Of a stretch of 64,000 nucleotides of DNA, positions 10,851-23,720 are shown one piece after another. The position numbers and the translations under genes were made by a program. Within the stretch, counting starts at the first letter, position 1, and every line of letters begins with the position of its first letter. The notes below the pieces were generated by a model. It saw only the letters and a program-made list of their open reading frames with translations, was not told the origin of the DNA and made no database searches. The DNA is from Loxodes magnus (lineage: Eukaryota > Ciliophora > Karyorelictea > Loxodida > Loxodidae), in NCBI GenBank assembly GCA_946699065.1, contig CAMPDV010000064.1, forward strand, positions 744,001 through 808,000, in the 5' to 3' direction.

Positions 10851-12800
10851 TAAATAAGGATCTAAAGTAGATAAAATAATAAAGTTTACTTTTAGCAGGT
10901 GGATTTGATAAAGCAAATAGAGTTTTACAATATATAACTAGATTAATTAAAATAACTTTTCACGTAATTTGCAATACTTTCATAGAACTATTCAGTATAA
11001 AAAACAATGTAATTTCATTATTTCTGGTATTAATAATGATTAATAATTCTAGGATATATAATAATGCGGAGTATTCAATATGTAATCTTTGAAATTTAGC
11101 TAAATTAAATAAATCAATATATCTTCTTATCTCTTTGGATGTGACTTGAGTGATAAATAAATTTTTATATTTGGAGTATCTAATGTTGAAAGATCGTCTA
11201 GAATAGATAAAGTTTTATATTATAACTACTAATTTGATGAATGATATTTATGTAACTAAGTTTTTATGTAAAAATGTTCAACTTCGTCAAAATTCAAATT
11301 ATCGAAAATATTCTTTATTATATATGGAAATAATGACTTAATTGATACTTAAGTTTATTATTTAAAAAAAATTATGTTTAAGGTAAGCTATATCATCCAA
11401 GCCGGCTCAATTTCTGACTTTACTTAACCAGTTTAAAGTAGAAATTATTTGCTTTAGTTTAATATGAACATCTTATTGTTTATTCATGATATAAAAAGAG
11501 TAAAGTGAAATCAAAAAAAGGCAAAGAAAATAAAGATCTAACTTTCATAAAAGCTCTAAATTATTTTTAGAAAATTTACAAGTATTTTTTACTATTTTAT
11601 TCTTTAAGATAATGTGCTATTTTTTCTATTTCCTAGCTTTCTTTATCTTTTTATTAATTTAAAAAGATTTGAAGTTTTAAAGCATATAACCTCTTTCCCG
11701 CCTATCTTTAGATGTCTCATAAATTAGTATATTTGCTTAGTTACTTATGTGATTGCACTAGTAATTTGCTAATTCTTCAAAATTAATCCATTCTTAAGTT
11801 ACTTAAATTATTTTATGTGTTTTAAGAGTATAAAAATGTTTAAAAATGTGAATACTTTTTTAATGCAGTGATATATTCCTATTCCAACTCCTTAAATTAT
11901 AAATAAATACATAGTTATTTAGTTATTTAATCTTATAATACTAATATCACTTCAACTATAAAATGGTTACATGAAGTCAAATATTTTAGATAGTAGATCA
12001 ATTTTAACCTTGAACTGTCCATTTCTTAAATAAATATCTAATATCTATTTATATTCTATTTGCTTTCATTAAAAAACTTTTAAGATACCTTTTTTAATTA
12101 GCAGAAATACGAGATAACTTTGCGAAAGATTATTCACATAATCTTATAATTTACTTTTAGCATTAGATTTGTTAATATTATACTTGAATATGAGATTAAA
12201 TATAATATCTAATAAGAATAAATTTAATTTATTTACTTAATTACATCATAAAAAAGATAAGCAAAAATCGTAATCCACTTGAAGCTTTTATTTTACTTTT
12301 TCTTGAAAAAAATACTTTTATCAAGGATCATTAAAGTTTGTATAATATACTTTATGTAATTTTAATATTTCATAGCATTTATCTTTTATAATAAGATAGT
12401 TCGACGATAATAACTTTCATTAAAAGGCTAAAAATTTAATTATTTACTAAGTAGATTATCACCTTTTTTTATTTACTCTTCATCCAGCTACCTGATATAT
12501 ATAAATTTCTTAATTAATTACTCTATTGAACACAATTATATTCAGTTAACTCTATATATCAATAATATAATTCTCAAAGTATTAGAATTGTTAATTTTAT
12601 CTCCATTTATAATTATAATTTGCTTAAAATTTTTTAACCTAGATATTTTTCTTTCAATCTAAATAAGATTTTGTTACTTCTATATAATTACTCTTAGAAT
12701 ATAGACTATAATTTAAAATTAAAAAGTATTTAATTAAAAACTTTATTCTATTTACTAGTAAAACTAGAAATTTGAATAAAATAATAAAAATAATAAAGAG
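10851..12800. other. AT-rich spacer, nothing recognised
   Basis: About 2 kb of A/T-rich sequence. I looked for Cys/His motifs, RT motifs and matches to the other repeats of the window and found nothing convincing. Short open stretches exist but are expected when TGA is the only stop. Confidence 0.45.
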
Positions 12801-13610
12801 TTATACTGATTCTACCTTCATTAGGTTCATTGTTTTTAAAGTTTATTAGTTGTGCTAAATATTATACTTCCAATCTTCTTCTGGATCATCTTATTTTAAT
12901 TCATATCTGTTAGTACTATGTTAATCCTTTTTAATTATAAATATCTTGATTTAGTCGAGTTCGATTCCAATTAAATTTATGCTTTTATTAGTTAAGTAAA
13001 TCCAATGTCCATCAAGATTTCACTCCCTTTGTCAAACTTTTTACTGCATAATAGTTCTTCTGGAGCACAGTATATATTACTTATTCACTGCCATATCTTA
13101 AAACTTTTTATTTCTTATTCTAGCTAAAATCTTCAGCATCATCTTAAAATGTGTCTATATTTCCTACAACACCTGTATTACTTTGTACTCTTTAGTAGAG
13201 GAAGTTTTGGTAGCTTAATATTCAGTTCCACTTCCATGGATTATTTGTTGATATATTTCTAAGAAATAAGCTTTCACTCAACTCGGCTATTTGATTAAAC
13301 TTTTATTCAATTTTCCATTCGGAACTTATCTGATAGTGGATTTTAACTCTTTTGATTTAAAGTACTTGAAATCAGTTACTAGATTTTTCCTTCAAGTTCT
13401 AGTACTTGGCGTTAAATTTTATCGTTTTCACTTTATATATTTTGAAGTTCTAGAAGGATCTTTCACCTATTGATGTTTAAAAGAGAGTTATCCTTTTTCT
13501 AAGGAATTATTTGGAAGAATTTTTCCATTTTTTATAAATGGAAAATATATTACCTGCTTTATTTTTTCTAAATAGCTTATTTCATACATTTTTCATTTAT
13601 TCTCCTCCAA
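12800..13610 (-). pseudogene. retroelement coiled-coil ORF fragment
   Basis: Leftward reading gives a heptad-rich stretch (ENDKIQRQVLELEGKIQQL) and, after a one-base shift, IEQKFNQIAELSESLFLRNI. This lines up with ETKFNQFAQLTESIF in the remnant at 6620-7307, so this is the coiled-coil part of the same protein family. Further Lys/Thr-rich sequence continues to about 13100. No knuckle or terminal motif is seen. In-frame TGAs occur, including NPWKWN-[TGA]. It is probably a truncated copy. Confidence 0.5.
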
Positions 13611-13799
13611 TTATGACAATTAAACTTTTATAATATTAGACTATTAAAAATAATTCTAAAGACTGTTAGCCTATTTACTTGATAATTTAATTTGTTTGTA
13701 TCATCGTGTATAAACATTTGAATTAAAATAGCAATACTACAACTTTAACTAATATAGATATTAAAAATAAAATAATTATTTTTTTAATTAATAATTGAA

Positions 13800-14050
13800 A
13801 AAAGCAAGATGTGTACTAGTAAAGCTGAGCAGGTAATCTGGCGCAATGTAACTGCATTACAAGTACTCTTGTATTAGATCTCATAACGGATAAATTAGGA
13901 AGTGCCTTTTGTGTGATAAGCCTTACTTATTCGAGGGTTCTCTCTAGCAGTACGAGAAGCTGACTAGAGAAACAGTATAAATGCTTGGAATACTGAGCCC
14001 GTAGTCTAGATCTCAAAGTTCTCCTGTCTTCATTTGTTTCTAAACTTGAC
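13800..14050 (+). ncRNA. structured repeat element, family A-like copy 2
   Basis: A GC-richer island. GGTAATCTGG, then a hairpin region reading ACTGCATT and CAAGTA, then GAGGGTTCTCTCTAGC match the element at 22663 in the same order and spacing. The pairing arms differ from that copy, so the fold is only partly supported here. No coding frame is convincing. The island ends in sequence that no longer matches. Identity is unknown: either an ncRNA-derived repeat or part of a transposable element. Confidence 0.4.
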
Positions 14051-14194
14051 AGAAATTGGAAAACACATAAAGATATGACAGAGTTCAGATATAATTTTTA
14101 TTTGAAATAATTTAATTCGTCTGTGGTATTTGGCACAAATATCAGAATATACTATAATTTCTTCTAACTCAAACCTTCAAAAAAATATCACAAG

Positions 14195-14372
14195 AGATTA
14201 GAGAAAGAAGGTTGTCAATTATGATTTAAAAAGCAGAGAAAAGGAGAAATATGACCAAAGAGAATAGGTGAAGATAGAAGCATTACTAGAAAATTAATAA
14301 AAATAAAATTTGATTTCTTTTTTAATTATGGTGATCCTAATAATGATGATACCACGTTAATTTGTTTACTTA
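14195..14372 (+). pseudogene. retroelement 3' coding end
   Basis: The plus frame QRKGEI-[TGA]-PKRIGEDRSITRK runs into FNYGDPNNDDTTLIC, the rightmost form of the GDPxNxGxTTLIN motif found at element ends across the window. There is one TGA. It is a short truncated 3' fragment. Confidence 0.5.
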
Positions 14373-14429
14373 TCAAAATAATTTGATAGATGTTTTGTTT
14401 AATACAAAGTTAAATAAACTGTCAGTTTG

Positions 14430-14900
14430 GCTTTTAAGCTAGTCACTGTGGATAAGGGTGGACGGACCTAAAGGATATGCCTAATTTATTCGGGATTCTT
14501 GTTTGCTTAAAAGTGCGATTGACGGTTTGCTCCTAATCTATAAATCCTAGCTCTATATTTAAATCTCATACCTTCACATGTCGTAGGAAAATGCATACGA
14601 TACAGCCAACAATGTTCTGTCATGGAGGAGACCTACAATTATCTATAACCAATATCTAATTTAAAAATATTTTTCATTTGAAAAAATCCAAGATTTAAGA
14701 TTTAAGATTTTTCAAGAATTCCCATTTGGAGAAACTGGAGTGCCTCAAGATTGTATCAAGATTGAATCGAGAATTACTCAAGAAAGATTCAAAATGAATT
14801 GTAAAAGAAAGTATTAATATAAGAGAATTGTAAAAATTATTTTTGACTTAATTCGTGCCAAATAAATTAACAAGGCGACGTCTCGTTAATCAATTTATTT
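14430..14900 (+). pseudogene. mixed fragment: structured segment then retroelement 3' end
   Basis: The first 200 bp is GC-richer with hairpin potential. It vaguely resembles the family A element (CCTAATTTATTCGGGATTC against CCTAACTTACCCCGAGGGTTC at 22663). Near 14717 the words CCCATTTGGAGAA and AAGATTT match 22.92-22.95 kb. At 14845-14897 the frame reads LIRAKQINKATSRQ, a decayed form of LIRGQPNKGDSTLIN, followed by ATCAATTT. The segment therefore joins a family A piece and an element 3' end. Confidence 0.35.
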
Positions 14901-15300
14901 ATGAAAATGTGGATAGAAAATAATGTTATTATTTAGATTAATTTCATCCATAATATCTTACTTATTTTTCCTTTATTACCTTAGATCATTAAACATAATT
15001 TCTTTAGTAAATAGATTTAAATTGTATTTCTATAGTTGTATTAGATATTTTATTATTAAACTGCTTTATTTTTTATTTAATAAATGAAGTATTATTATTT
15101 AATATCATTTATTCAAATGATGTCTCTTTCGTTTTTACTTTCTCTCATATACTACATCGTGTCTTCAAACTGAGCAGAAGATATCTGACTGTCAAATTTT
15201 AAGGCTTTAAATACCCAATATTTAGACTTGACTTTAGACAATTCAGTTTCTCTTTAGACTTAAAGCTCAATTATTTATATACTTATTAAAAAAAATTTGG
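14900..15300. other. AT-rich spacer
   Basis: No recognisable gene or repeat. A less AT-rich patch near 15130-15260 shows no motif I can name. Confidence 0.4.
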
Positions 15301-16740
15301 GAGGAAAGCAAAGATATAATTAGTCCATCAAACTAAAATACAATAAGAAGTAAGATAAGAAATCCTAAAATTAAACAATAATTCCAAAAAACAAATACGA
15401 AGAAAGCATCAAAAGGAACAGAATATAACAAAGATCCTCAAGAGGAATATAACAACGCTAGATATAAATTCACAAAATGGATTGGAATAGATTACTTCAA
15501 TTAATATGTGCAACAGAATTATTTAAAGAGAATTTAGATTCCAAAATCCTTGAATAGGAAATAGTGGTTTAGAACTTAGCTATCTATGTTTAAAATTTTA
15601 ATAGAACATTACTGGTTTATAATTCTACCAACAAATATAATAATGGAAGTTTTCAAGAAATAAGCATATTAAATTATTTAACTTTTATAATCCCAACAGA
15701 GTAAAGAGCTATCTTAGAAAACAAAGTATATATGATATATTTTAAACTAGGAGTGAACGTAAAGACATTGCTAATGGAATGGCAGATATTAAAACTGGTA
15801 AAATAATAGAAACAGAAGTTTCACTCAATCAAGAACAAATCATAAATAAACGAAAAAGTAAAAATGTATCAAGAATTATAAAATCAAGAAGAAACTAGAA
15901 AAATACCTAAAGAAGATAGAATAGAATAAAAGAAAATAAAATTGAGTTACTTTATGACAATGTAGAGAAACCCAAAACAAAAGAAAAAAAGCCACTAATA
16001 AAGATCATCAAGAATGCTGAAGCTATTTAAAATAACTAGATGTAACCGGATAAGAAACAATGAACTGAAAATGCAAGAAGAAGAAAAAATTAAATAGAGG
16101 AATAATACAAAAGAACACAATTTAAGCAAAAAGGAAAACTCTAAATTAAATTTAATAAAAATTATATTTTCAAAGCTTAAACAAATTTTAACCCTAGCTT
16201 AATTACTTAAATTAAATATAAAGTAATGACATAAAATACTAAGAGTAAATATATAAAATTTAAGTCCACAAAAAAATTCCCTCTAAAAGTAAAGAGTTAG
16301 ACTATGATAAACCAATTATAAAAGAAGTTGAACATTAAAGAGACTATGAACCTAGCAAATAGATGCTAAAATAAAATGATAAAAAAATCGAGTACTTTAT
16401 GACTATAAAATTGAATTTATGAAAATATTAAGTCTGCTAAAAAGCTCTGGGCTTTGGACTTCCAGAAGTCAGTAAGTACAAACCGCAATATATTCAACAG
16501 AAGCTATGTCCAAGTTATCTTCTCCGCCTAATTTTTAAGCAGTACCAGGTAACCATCAAATCTGTAATAAAATGCTGACACTGCATAGAATTAAACTCCA
16601 ATCGTCCTTATCGGAGCCTCATCTTCCTTGATTAATTAAATAAGCACGTCACAATGGGTGCAATTAACCAAGATAATAACTTAGATGGTTCCTTTACCAT
16701 TTCCCTTCTGCCATATTTAATTATCTGACTATAAAATTAA
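15300..16740 (+). other. unassigned open frames, possible decayed gene(s)
   Basis: Several overlapping frames stay open for more than 100 codons if UAR is Gln. The best on plus (15361-15735) reads ARYKFTKWIGIDYFNQYV and then KQWFRTQLSMFKILIEHYW, with normal-looking aromatic content. Other plus frames continue Lys-rich to about 16400. On minus, about 16740 to 16450 gives CTHCDVLIQLIKEDE and FYAVSAFYYRFDGYLVLLKN. I recognise no family. Since only TGA can stop, such lengths can occur by chance, and I cannot tell by eye which frame, if any, was coding. Confidence 0.3.
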
Positions 16741-17099
16741 AAATAAAGAAAAGTTCAAAAACTTGTCAGTTTTACTTGATAGTAGAAATAAACTTTAAAT
16801 AAATTAAAAAAATGATTAAAAGTAAATAATAACAATAGACACAAGCAAATAATAAAAACTAGAGATAAAAATATAATTATTAGAGCAAAAAATCTAAATA
16901 TATTAAGTATCTGGTAATAAGTTACAGATAGTAAATAAACCCAGGTTTATTCTATATAATAGGAGTAAGATCAAGTAAAGTCGATTGGTATTATTTATAG
17001 AAGTAAAATAAATATTCGCTTTGGATTTATAAGAAGGGCATGCTAAATCAGTTAAAGAAATGCCTTATATACAAAGATATAAAACCAAATCTCATATGT

Positions 17100-17879
17100 T
17101 TATAAGCAATAGGAATGATAACAGAGTTTACAACTAAGAAGAAACTTAGCAAAATATACACTTTTAAGTTAATAATGTATTCTGATATAACATTTAAAAC
17201 TTAAAGTTTAATTTCTAATTTGATGAAAAATTTACATTTTTTATGCTTTAAATAAAAATAAATTGAAAGCAATTAAATTAAATATTTTGCAAGTACAATG
17301 CTTTAATAGCTCATATATCATATTTTACTAATTTATTTCAAAATTTATAATTTTTGATTCTGTAAACTTTTAAGTAACTAACTCTAAGCTTATGTTGAGA
17401 TTTAAGTAACTTTTTCTTGATAGATGAACAAGATTATAAGATTAAATATTATAAAATAGTTACTAAAATAAATAAAAGCCTAAACTAGAAAATTAGTCTA
17501 AAGTAAGTTTACAATTAAAATAATTTAATTTTACATAAATTTAAGTAAAAATAAACTAAATATTTAAATTAAAACTATTAAAATATACCATTTTAAAAAT
17601 ACAAGCTTTAGCTAATTTTAGCTAGAATAAATAATTACCAAATATTTTTATAAATAGGTTTAAGTAAATCTAAATATAGATTATAAGTATCTTACAATTG
17701 TTTTATGAGGAAAAGTTTCTTTAAATTTTAGTCAAACTTAATACTTTAATAAAGCCGAAAAAAGTATAAAATCTATTTGTGTATTTAAGCATTTAATCAT
17801 TTTAGTTAGCAAAACTTTTATATAATTGACATTTTTTATCAAATATTAAAATAACTCATACCTCTAAACTCTTATATCG
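17100..17879 (+). repeat. 5' flank of tubulin copy 2, duplicated block
   Basis: Matches the flanks of the other copies: CAAGAAGAAACTTAG-type sequence near 17140, ATAATGTATTCTGATATAAC at 17172, and the AGTTACTTAAAAGTTTACAG region in reverse. It is very similar to 31.1-31.86 kb (copy 3) and to copies 4 and 5. No gene is seen. Confidence 0.7.
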
Positions 17880-18036
17880 GTGTATAATAGTACAGTATTA
17901 ATAAAGCCTTTGGATTATTTTGCTCATTTGTCTCTTAAGTTTACCTTTATTTTTACTTCAGGGTCATTGTATAGGGTAAACTGTATAGTATAAATACCTC
18001 ATCCATCTTTACAATTATTCGTCCCTAGAGACATAA
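17880..18036 (+). promoter_or_regulatory. alpha-tubulin promoter, copy 2
   Basis: Conserved proximal block. The AGTTTACC and GGTAAACT inverted pair is at 17938-17945 and 17975-17982. The TATA-like TATAGTATAAATA is at 17984-17996, 41 nt before the ATG, and the 5' leader contains GTCCCTAGAGAC, itself near-palindromic. Differences from copy 3 are only a few bases. Confidence 0.7.
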
Positions 18037-19401
<1,365 letters not shown>

Positions 19402-20700
19402 GAACCTCAAAAAAATTTCTTAATTTCAAAATTAAAAAAATGTCTAAATTAATATATAAAAGAAGCTAAGAAGTTATAAGATAAAATAAGTTTAGTATTT
19501 TAACACTAAACAATAACTAAAAATTAGATATGGTATTAAATAATATATAAATGGTGAATATTTTTTGACTATATATAAACAATTATTTTTTAAATGAAAA
19601 TATCTTTATGATATATATTTTTAGATGATAATAGTATTTTAGATTATTAAATATTTATAATTTTTCTTTTTCTTAAGTTTTATATAATTAAATTGACTTT
19701 TTAATTTAAACTATTTAAAATATTCTCTACTTTAATATAAAAGATATAATAAGCAGCCATATTTGCAAAAATAAGTTGAAATAAAAAAATAAAAAAGGTA
19801 TAGGAAGTTTAAATTAGTAGAAGTATTTATTAGTAAATGTCAAATAAAATTTGTTATTAATCAATATTTTGTAATGCTAAATAGTTCTTTATTTAGAAGT
19901 GTTTATAGTTGTAAGCTCTAATATCAATAAATTATTTTAGAAGATAAAAACTTAAATGAGTAACTTCCTCTTGAAATTATAGCTCGTAATTTCCAACTCG
20001 CTAATATATCTGAAATTTATTAAATTATGTACTACTATCAATTCTCTTATGCCCTTTAAAGTTTAGGTTTCATTTAAGTTAAGCAGAGATATATTAAAAT
20101 CTTGCCTATAAAGCATGCCATATTATTTCTTTATAATTAAGCATATAAGATATAAGAAAAAGACCCAAAATGATTTTAATTACAATTATGGATTTAAATT
20201 TCTTATATGATCTAACTTTAAAGTGCTTAAAGAAAGGAATAAAACAGATTATATAAAGAATAATTTATAGCATTAAAGTATTTTATTTTAAAGTATAGAT
20301 ACAAATATAATAGTTAAAGATAGAGGGATAAACTTGTATTATATGATATAAAACATTGTTATTAAATTAGATATAAATTAAGTTAATGAAGAATAATTTT
20401 ATACCTAGAAAAATTATATGAAGATTATTATAAATAAGGTTAATATAAGAGAAGTTTAAAATGCTTAAGAAAGAATTTAAACAAATTTTATAGCTAAAGG
20501 CACTAAAGAAAATTAAAGAACTTATTAGAGAATGACTAATTAGCTGTATATTTATTTTAATACTTAAATATAAGGAATTATTTTATGCAAAGTAATTAAA
20601 TAATAATACATCATCTAAAGATCCCTTATTTAATATATTCAGTATAAAATATTTTATTTTCTCATAATTATTTAAATATTATAATAATAATTTATTTTAA
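19402..20700 (+). repeat. 3' flank of tubulin copy 2, shared with copy 3
   Basis: The first 60-80 bp after the stop is shared by all complete copies (TTTCAAAATTAAAAAAATGTCTAAAT) and probably contains the 3' UTR. Further matches to 33387-34180 are TTTTATAGCTAAAGG near 20490 and 34063 and ATAAGAGAAGTTTAAAATG near 20445 and 34020. No coding signal is seen. Confidence 0.6.
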
Positions 20701-21940
20701 TAATAGAGTTATTGCTTGAAGCTTCTGATTTAAATCAGATACTTCATTTTATATAAATTTAAGTTTATTAATATCAAACTTCTCTTTTCATTTGGTTTCT
20801 TACTTCTTCTTTCTTTTTCATCATCGCTTCTAAAACTTTCTTTTAATTCTACCTACAGTTCTGTTTATTTAGATGTGCTTTTCTAAATAGTAATTGTTTT
20901 ATTTTTAAGATCTGTGGAAAATTTTTATTAGAAGATAATTGATTATTAGCTTAAATACATTTAGTCATATATTATAAGTCTTTACAAATTTACCAGGAGA
21001 TTTATCAGAAAGATTTCTAAGTAATCAAAATAGTAAAAACGCTCGAGGATGTTTCTAAACTTGTCTTTTCCTCCACATATACGGAGCTAAATTTTCATAG
21101 GATAATGACGCAAATGTGAGTCATAATGAAAACTATAAGAATGAGTTCGCAAATTAAAGATTAAGATTATTTTTTGTCTATTTTCCTTGCTAAGATTAGC
21201 ATAATTTATTTCTGCAAATTTCTAAAATCCTTCAAATTACTCTCTGAATATATAAAAGATGGACATATTTCTATAAAGTTGTTTCTTATAAAATTAGTTT
21301 CGTATTTTTTCTACTATATAGTTCTCAATAGAAAGTCAGTTGGAAATACTTATTTAGTCTTCATTGTTTTCCATAAATCTAAAAACATCTTTTTTACTTA
21401 CTAAAAGTATAAAAATTTTAAGCTCTAATTGCATTCAAAGAGTTTTCTATATCAGATTCTATATAATTCATATTTTCTTTCCGTATTTTAAAGTTGAAAC
21501 GGAAAAAGCGTTTGTCATAATATGCTCAAATGGAAGTTAGTTGAAGTTGATGTAACATGACTCATTAAAAAAAATGATAGGAGACTGCAAAGCCTATTTA
21601 AAATATGAATAATTAGATTAATAGATGATTATAAGGGGAAATTTAAATATTTAACCTTTATATGAAAATAAAATATTCTTTGATAAATAATAAATAAAAT
21701 ATTTTCTGTATCCAAGTTAAGCAAATATTAAAGTATTGTTATATATCAAAGTTATATTCAAATAAATATGCAAATAAGTTAAATTATTTAGTAAATCAGC
21801 TTAAATTTTGTACATTTGTTGCTACTAAATCTAATATTATAGAAGTTAAACTTTATAAAAGCAAAAATTAGATGTATAAATTAAATTTTATAAATAATTT
21901 ATTAAAGTGACTTCATCTTTATTTTTTTTGCCACATATTA
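20700..21940. other. AT-rich spacer with short Lys/Glu-rich minus frame
   Basis: On the minus strand about 20860-20770 reads VELKESFRSDDEKERRSKK, similar in composition to the coiled-coil retroelement remnants, but with no diagnostic motif. The rest shows nothing I can support. Confidence 0.3.
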
Positions 21941-22173
21941 GTTTAAGAAGAGAGTTTATTTTAAATAATAATCTTCTTCTTCAGAGTAAACTTGTATTAT
22001 TTCTTTCTTTCCCTTGTTTCTGTCGAGATTTGCCTTCATAAGCTTTCCTAAGCCTATTCCGCTTTTTTTGTTTCATTATTATTTGAGGTATTGCTTGAAT
22101 GATTTATTGCTCTTTCCTTCTATATAATTTTGCTTCTTTGTGAAGTATATTCTAAATATATAATTTAAAATCT

Positions 22174-22560
22174 TCAGTTCATCTGTGTTTCTTTTTTCAA
22201 ACATTTCCAACAATTTCTTACCTTGTGACCTTGCTTCTTGCAGTAACAGCGCCCTATTATCGGTCTTCTGTATGTATAAATTAATACTTAATTTATTTAT
22301 TCTCTCTCTGTCTCTACATCAACAGGATCATATTTCATTTTATTTTATATTTCCTAGTTCTTTTCAGATTTTATTCTTATTAAACTTTATTCAGTTTGCT
22401 GGATTAATGAATAAATTAGCTGATATGAAGGTCTACTTACGATATCTTATTTTAATCCCTTATTTTATTGTTTTAGTTAATCAATATGCTATATTAGAAC
22501 ACATACTTTGCTTGAAAGTTCTTAGATTACCTTTTAGAATTTAAGATTTTTGTTTTATAG
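22174..22560 (-). pseudogene. retroelement zinc-knuckle ORF, best preserved fragment
   Basis: About 129 codons open without TGA, ending at TGA 22174-22176. In order: a coiled-coil-like part (IQHIDQLKQQNKGLKQDI), DPVDVETERE, then YRRPIIGRCYCKKQGHKVRNCWKC. This is a CCHC knuckle that lost one residue between the first two Cys (C-x1-C-x4-H-x4-C) just where other copies have Trp or TGA. DP(I/V)(E/D)(I/V)E before the knuckle recurs at 36.5, 50.0 and 54.9 kb. The N-terminus is missing. It is likely an ORF1/gag-type RNA-binding protein; the hydrophobic plus-strand frame over it is its antisense shadow. Confidence 0.6.
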
Positions 22561-22662
22561 ATACTAAAAATTTATATTACTTATTGTATTTGATTTGTCT
22601 AATTCGGAGATTATTATTTTTAGGTGCCATTTTTTTAATTATAATAATTATATTATAAAATG

Positions 22663-23112
22663 AATGTCGGCCGCGTCAGTCAAACTAGTAGGTAATCTGG
22701 TTCAGTGTATACTGCATTGCAAGTAATATCGCACTAGATGCCACCACGGGGAAGGGTGGATAAGCTCTGTTGAGACGTACCTAACTTACCCCGAGGGTTC
22801 TCTCTAGCGGTATGAAAGTTTGACTGACGGGCCTTCTAATTACCAACTTAATAACTATCTATTATTTGGACCTTATTCAAGAAGACTGAAGCATTTGACT
22901 CAAGATTTTAGAATAATTTTTAATAAGAAGATTTCCCATTTGGAGAAGCTGACACGACTCATTGGATCTCTAGAATTTAACAAGAAACATGAGAAGCTGA
23001 CATGACTCATTGGACCTCTAGAATTTAACAAGAAACATGAGAACATTTTTAAATATTAAATATTAATATTGAAAGAGCTGCGCACCATCGAGGTGCTGCG
23101 CGCTCTATAATA
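22663..23112 (+). ncRNA. structured repeat element, family A copy 3
   Basis: A GC-rich island. A 12-bp perfect stem, GTCAGTCAAACT (22675-22686) with AGTTTGACTGAC (22817-22828), is extended outward by GGCC/GGCC and encloses about 130 nt. Inside are the hairpins CAGT/ACTG and CCACC/GGTGG and the sequence GAGGGTTCTCTCTAGC shared with 13.93 kb. A 48-bp tandem repeat follows, then the terminal hairpin at 23075-23105 and CTATAAT. No convincing protein frame is seen. The compensating stem and shared end with 5995-6435 argue for an RNA or SINE-like element. I could not match it to SRP, RNase P, telomerase or spliceosomal RNAs. Confidence 0.5.
22943..23044 (+). repeat. 48-bp tandem repeat, two units
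   Basis: Units start at 22943 and 22991 with GAGAAGCTGACA and differ at two bases only; a third start (GAGAA) follows. It lies inside family A element copy 3. The leading words CCCATTTGGAGAA are shared with 14.72 kb. Confidence 0.8.
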
Positions 23113-23119
23113 ATTTTTA

Positions 23120-23720
23120 TTTATTTATAAGCTTTTTAGAAAAAGTAAGCAGGTAAAATATTGTATTAGTTTTAAATGTAAAGGAAATTAAAAAAAAGTT
23201 GTTCATTAAATAGCTATTAACTTTTTAAGATACACATATCAAACTGAGGATTACTAGATCAGTTTGTGCTTTTAGATTAAAAATTCTAAAATATTCAGCA
23301 TTAAACATTGCTTAAAATAAAAAAGAATGAATCTTATCTTCCTCATTAGTAAGTTAAGAGCAATAAAAATAATAATAGGAAAAGAAAAGCAAACAAATTA
23401 TAGACAGAAAAAAGGAAAATATTTAAGAAGCTATAATAACTGCAAACATATCCTCATAATTATAAACTGTATAACAGTTTCAAATTAAGTGATTTCCTTT
23501 TTTATCTTTAACTTATACCTGTATATAAAAACAATTTTTCACATTTAATACCTAAAAATATTTAAGGATTTATTCTTATTTGAACTTAAATTATACCAAA
23601 CACTGCTTATAGAAAATGAATGCTAATACTATTTCTCTATATCTAAAGCAAATAAACCATTTTTGATTTAAGTAACTTTATCTTTTAATAACTTATACTT
23701 ATATTACTATTGCTATAGAA
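23120..23720. repeat. block shared with 34.69-35.24 kb
   Basis: Matches in the same order: ATAAGCTTTTTAGAAAAAGTAAGCAGG (23126) with the 34700 region; GGATTTATTCTTATT at 23569 and 35144; AAGCAAATAAACCATTTTT at 23646 and near 35222. No gene is seen. It flanks tubulin copy 2 downstream as the other copy flanks copy 3, so it belongs to the same duplication. Confidence 0.55.

Noticed and set aside
22185-22544. Hydrophobic 119-residue plus-strand frame
   Set aside because: It is the antisense shadow of the minus-strand coiled-coil and zinc-knuckle ORF, which has recognisable motifs.
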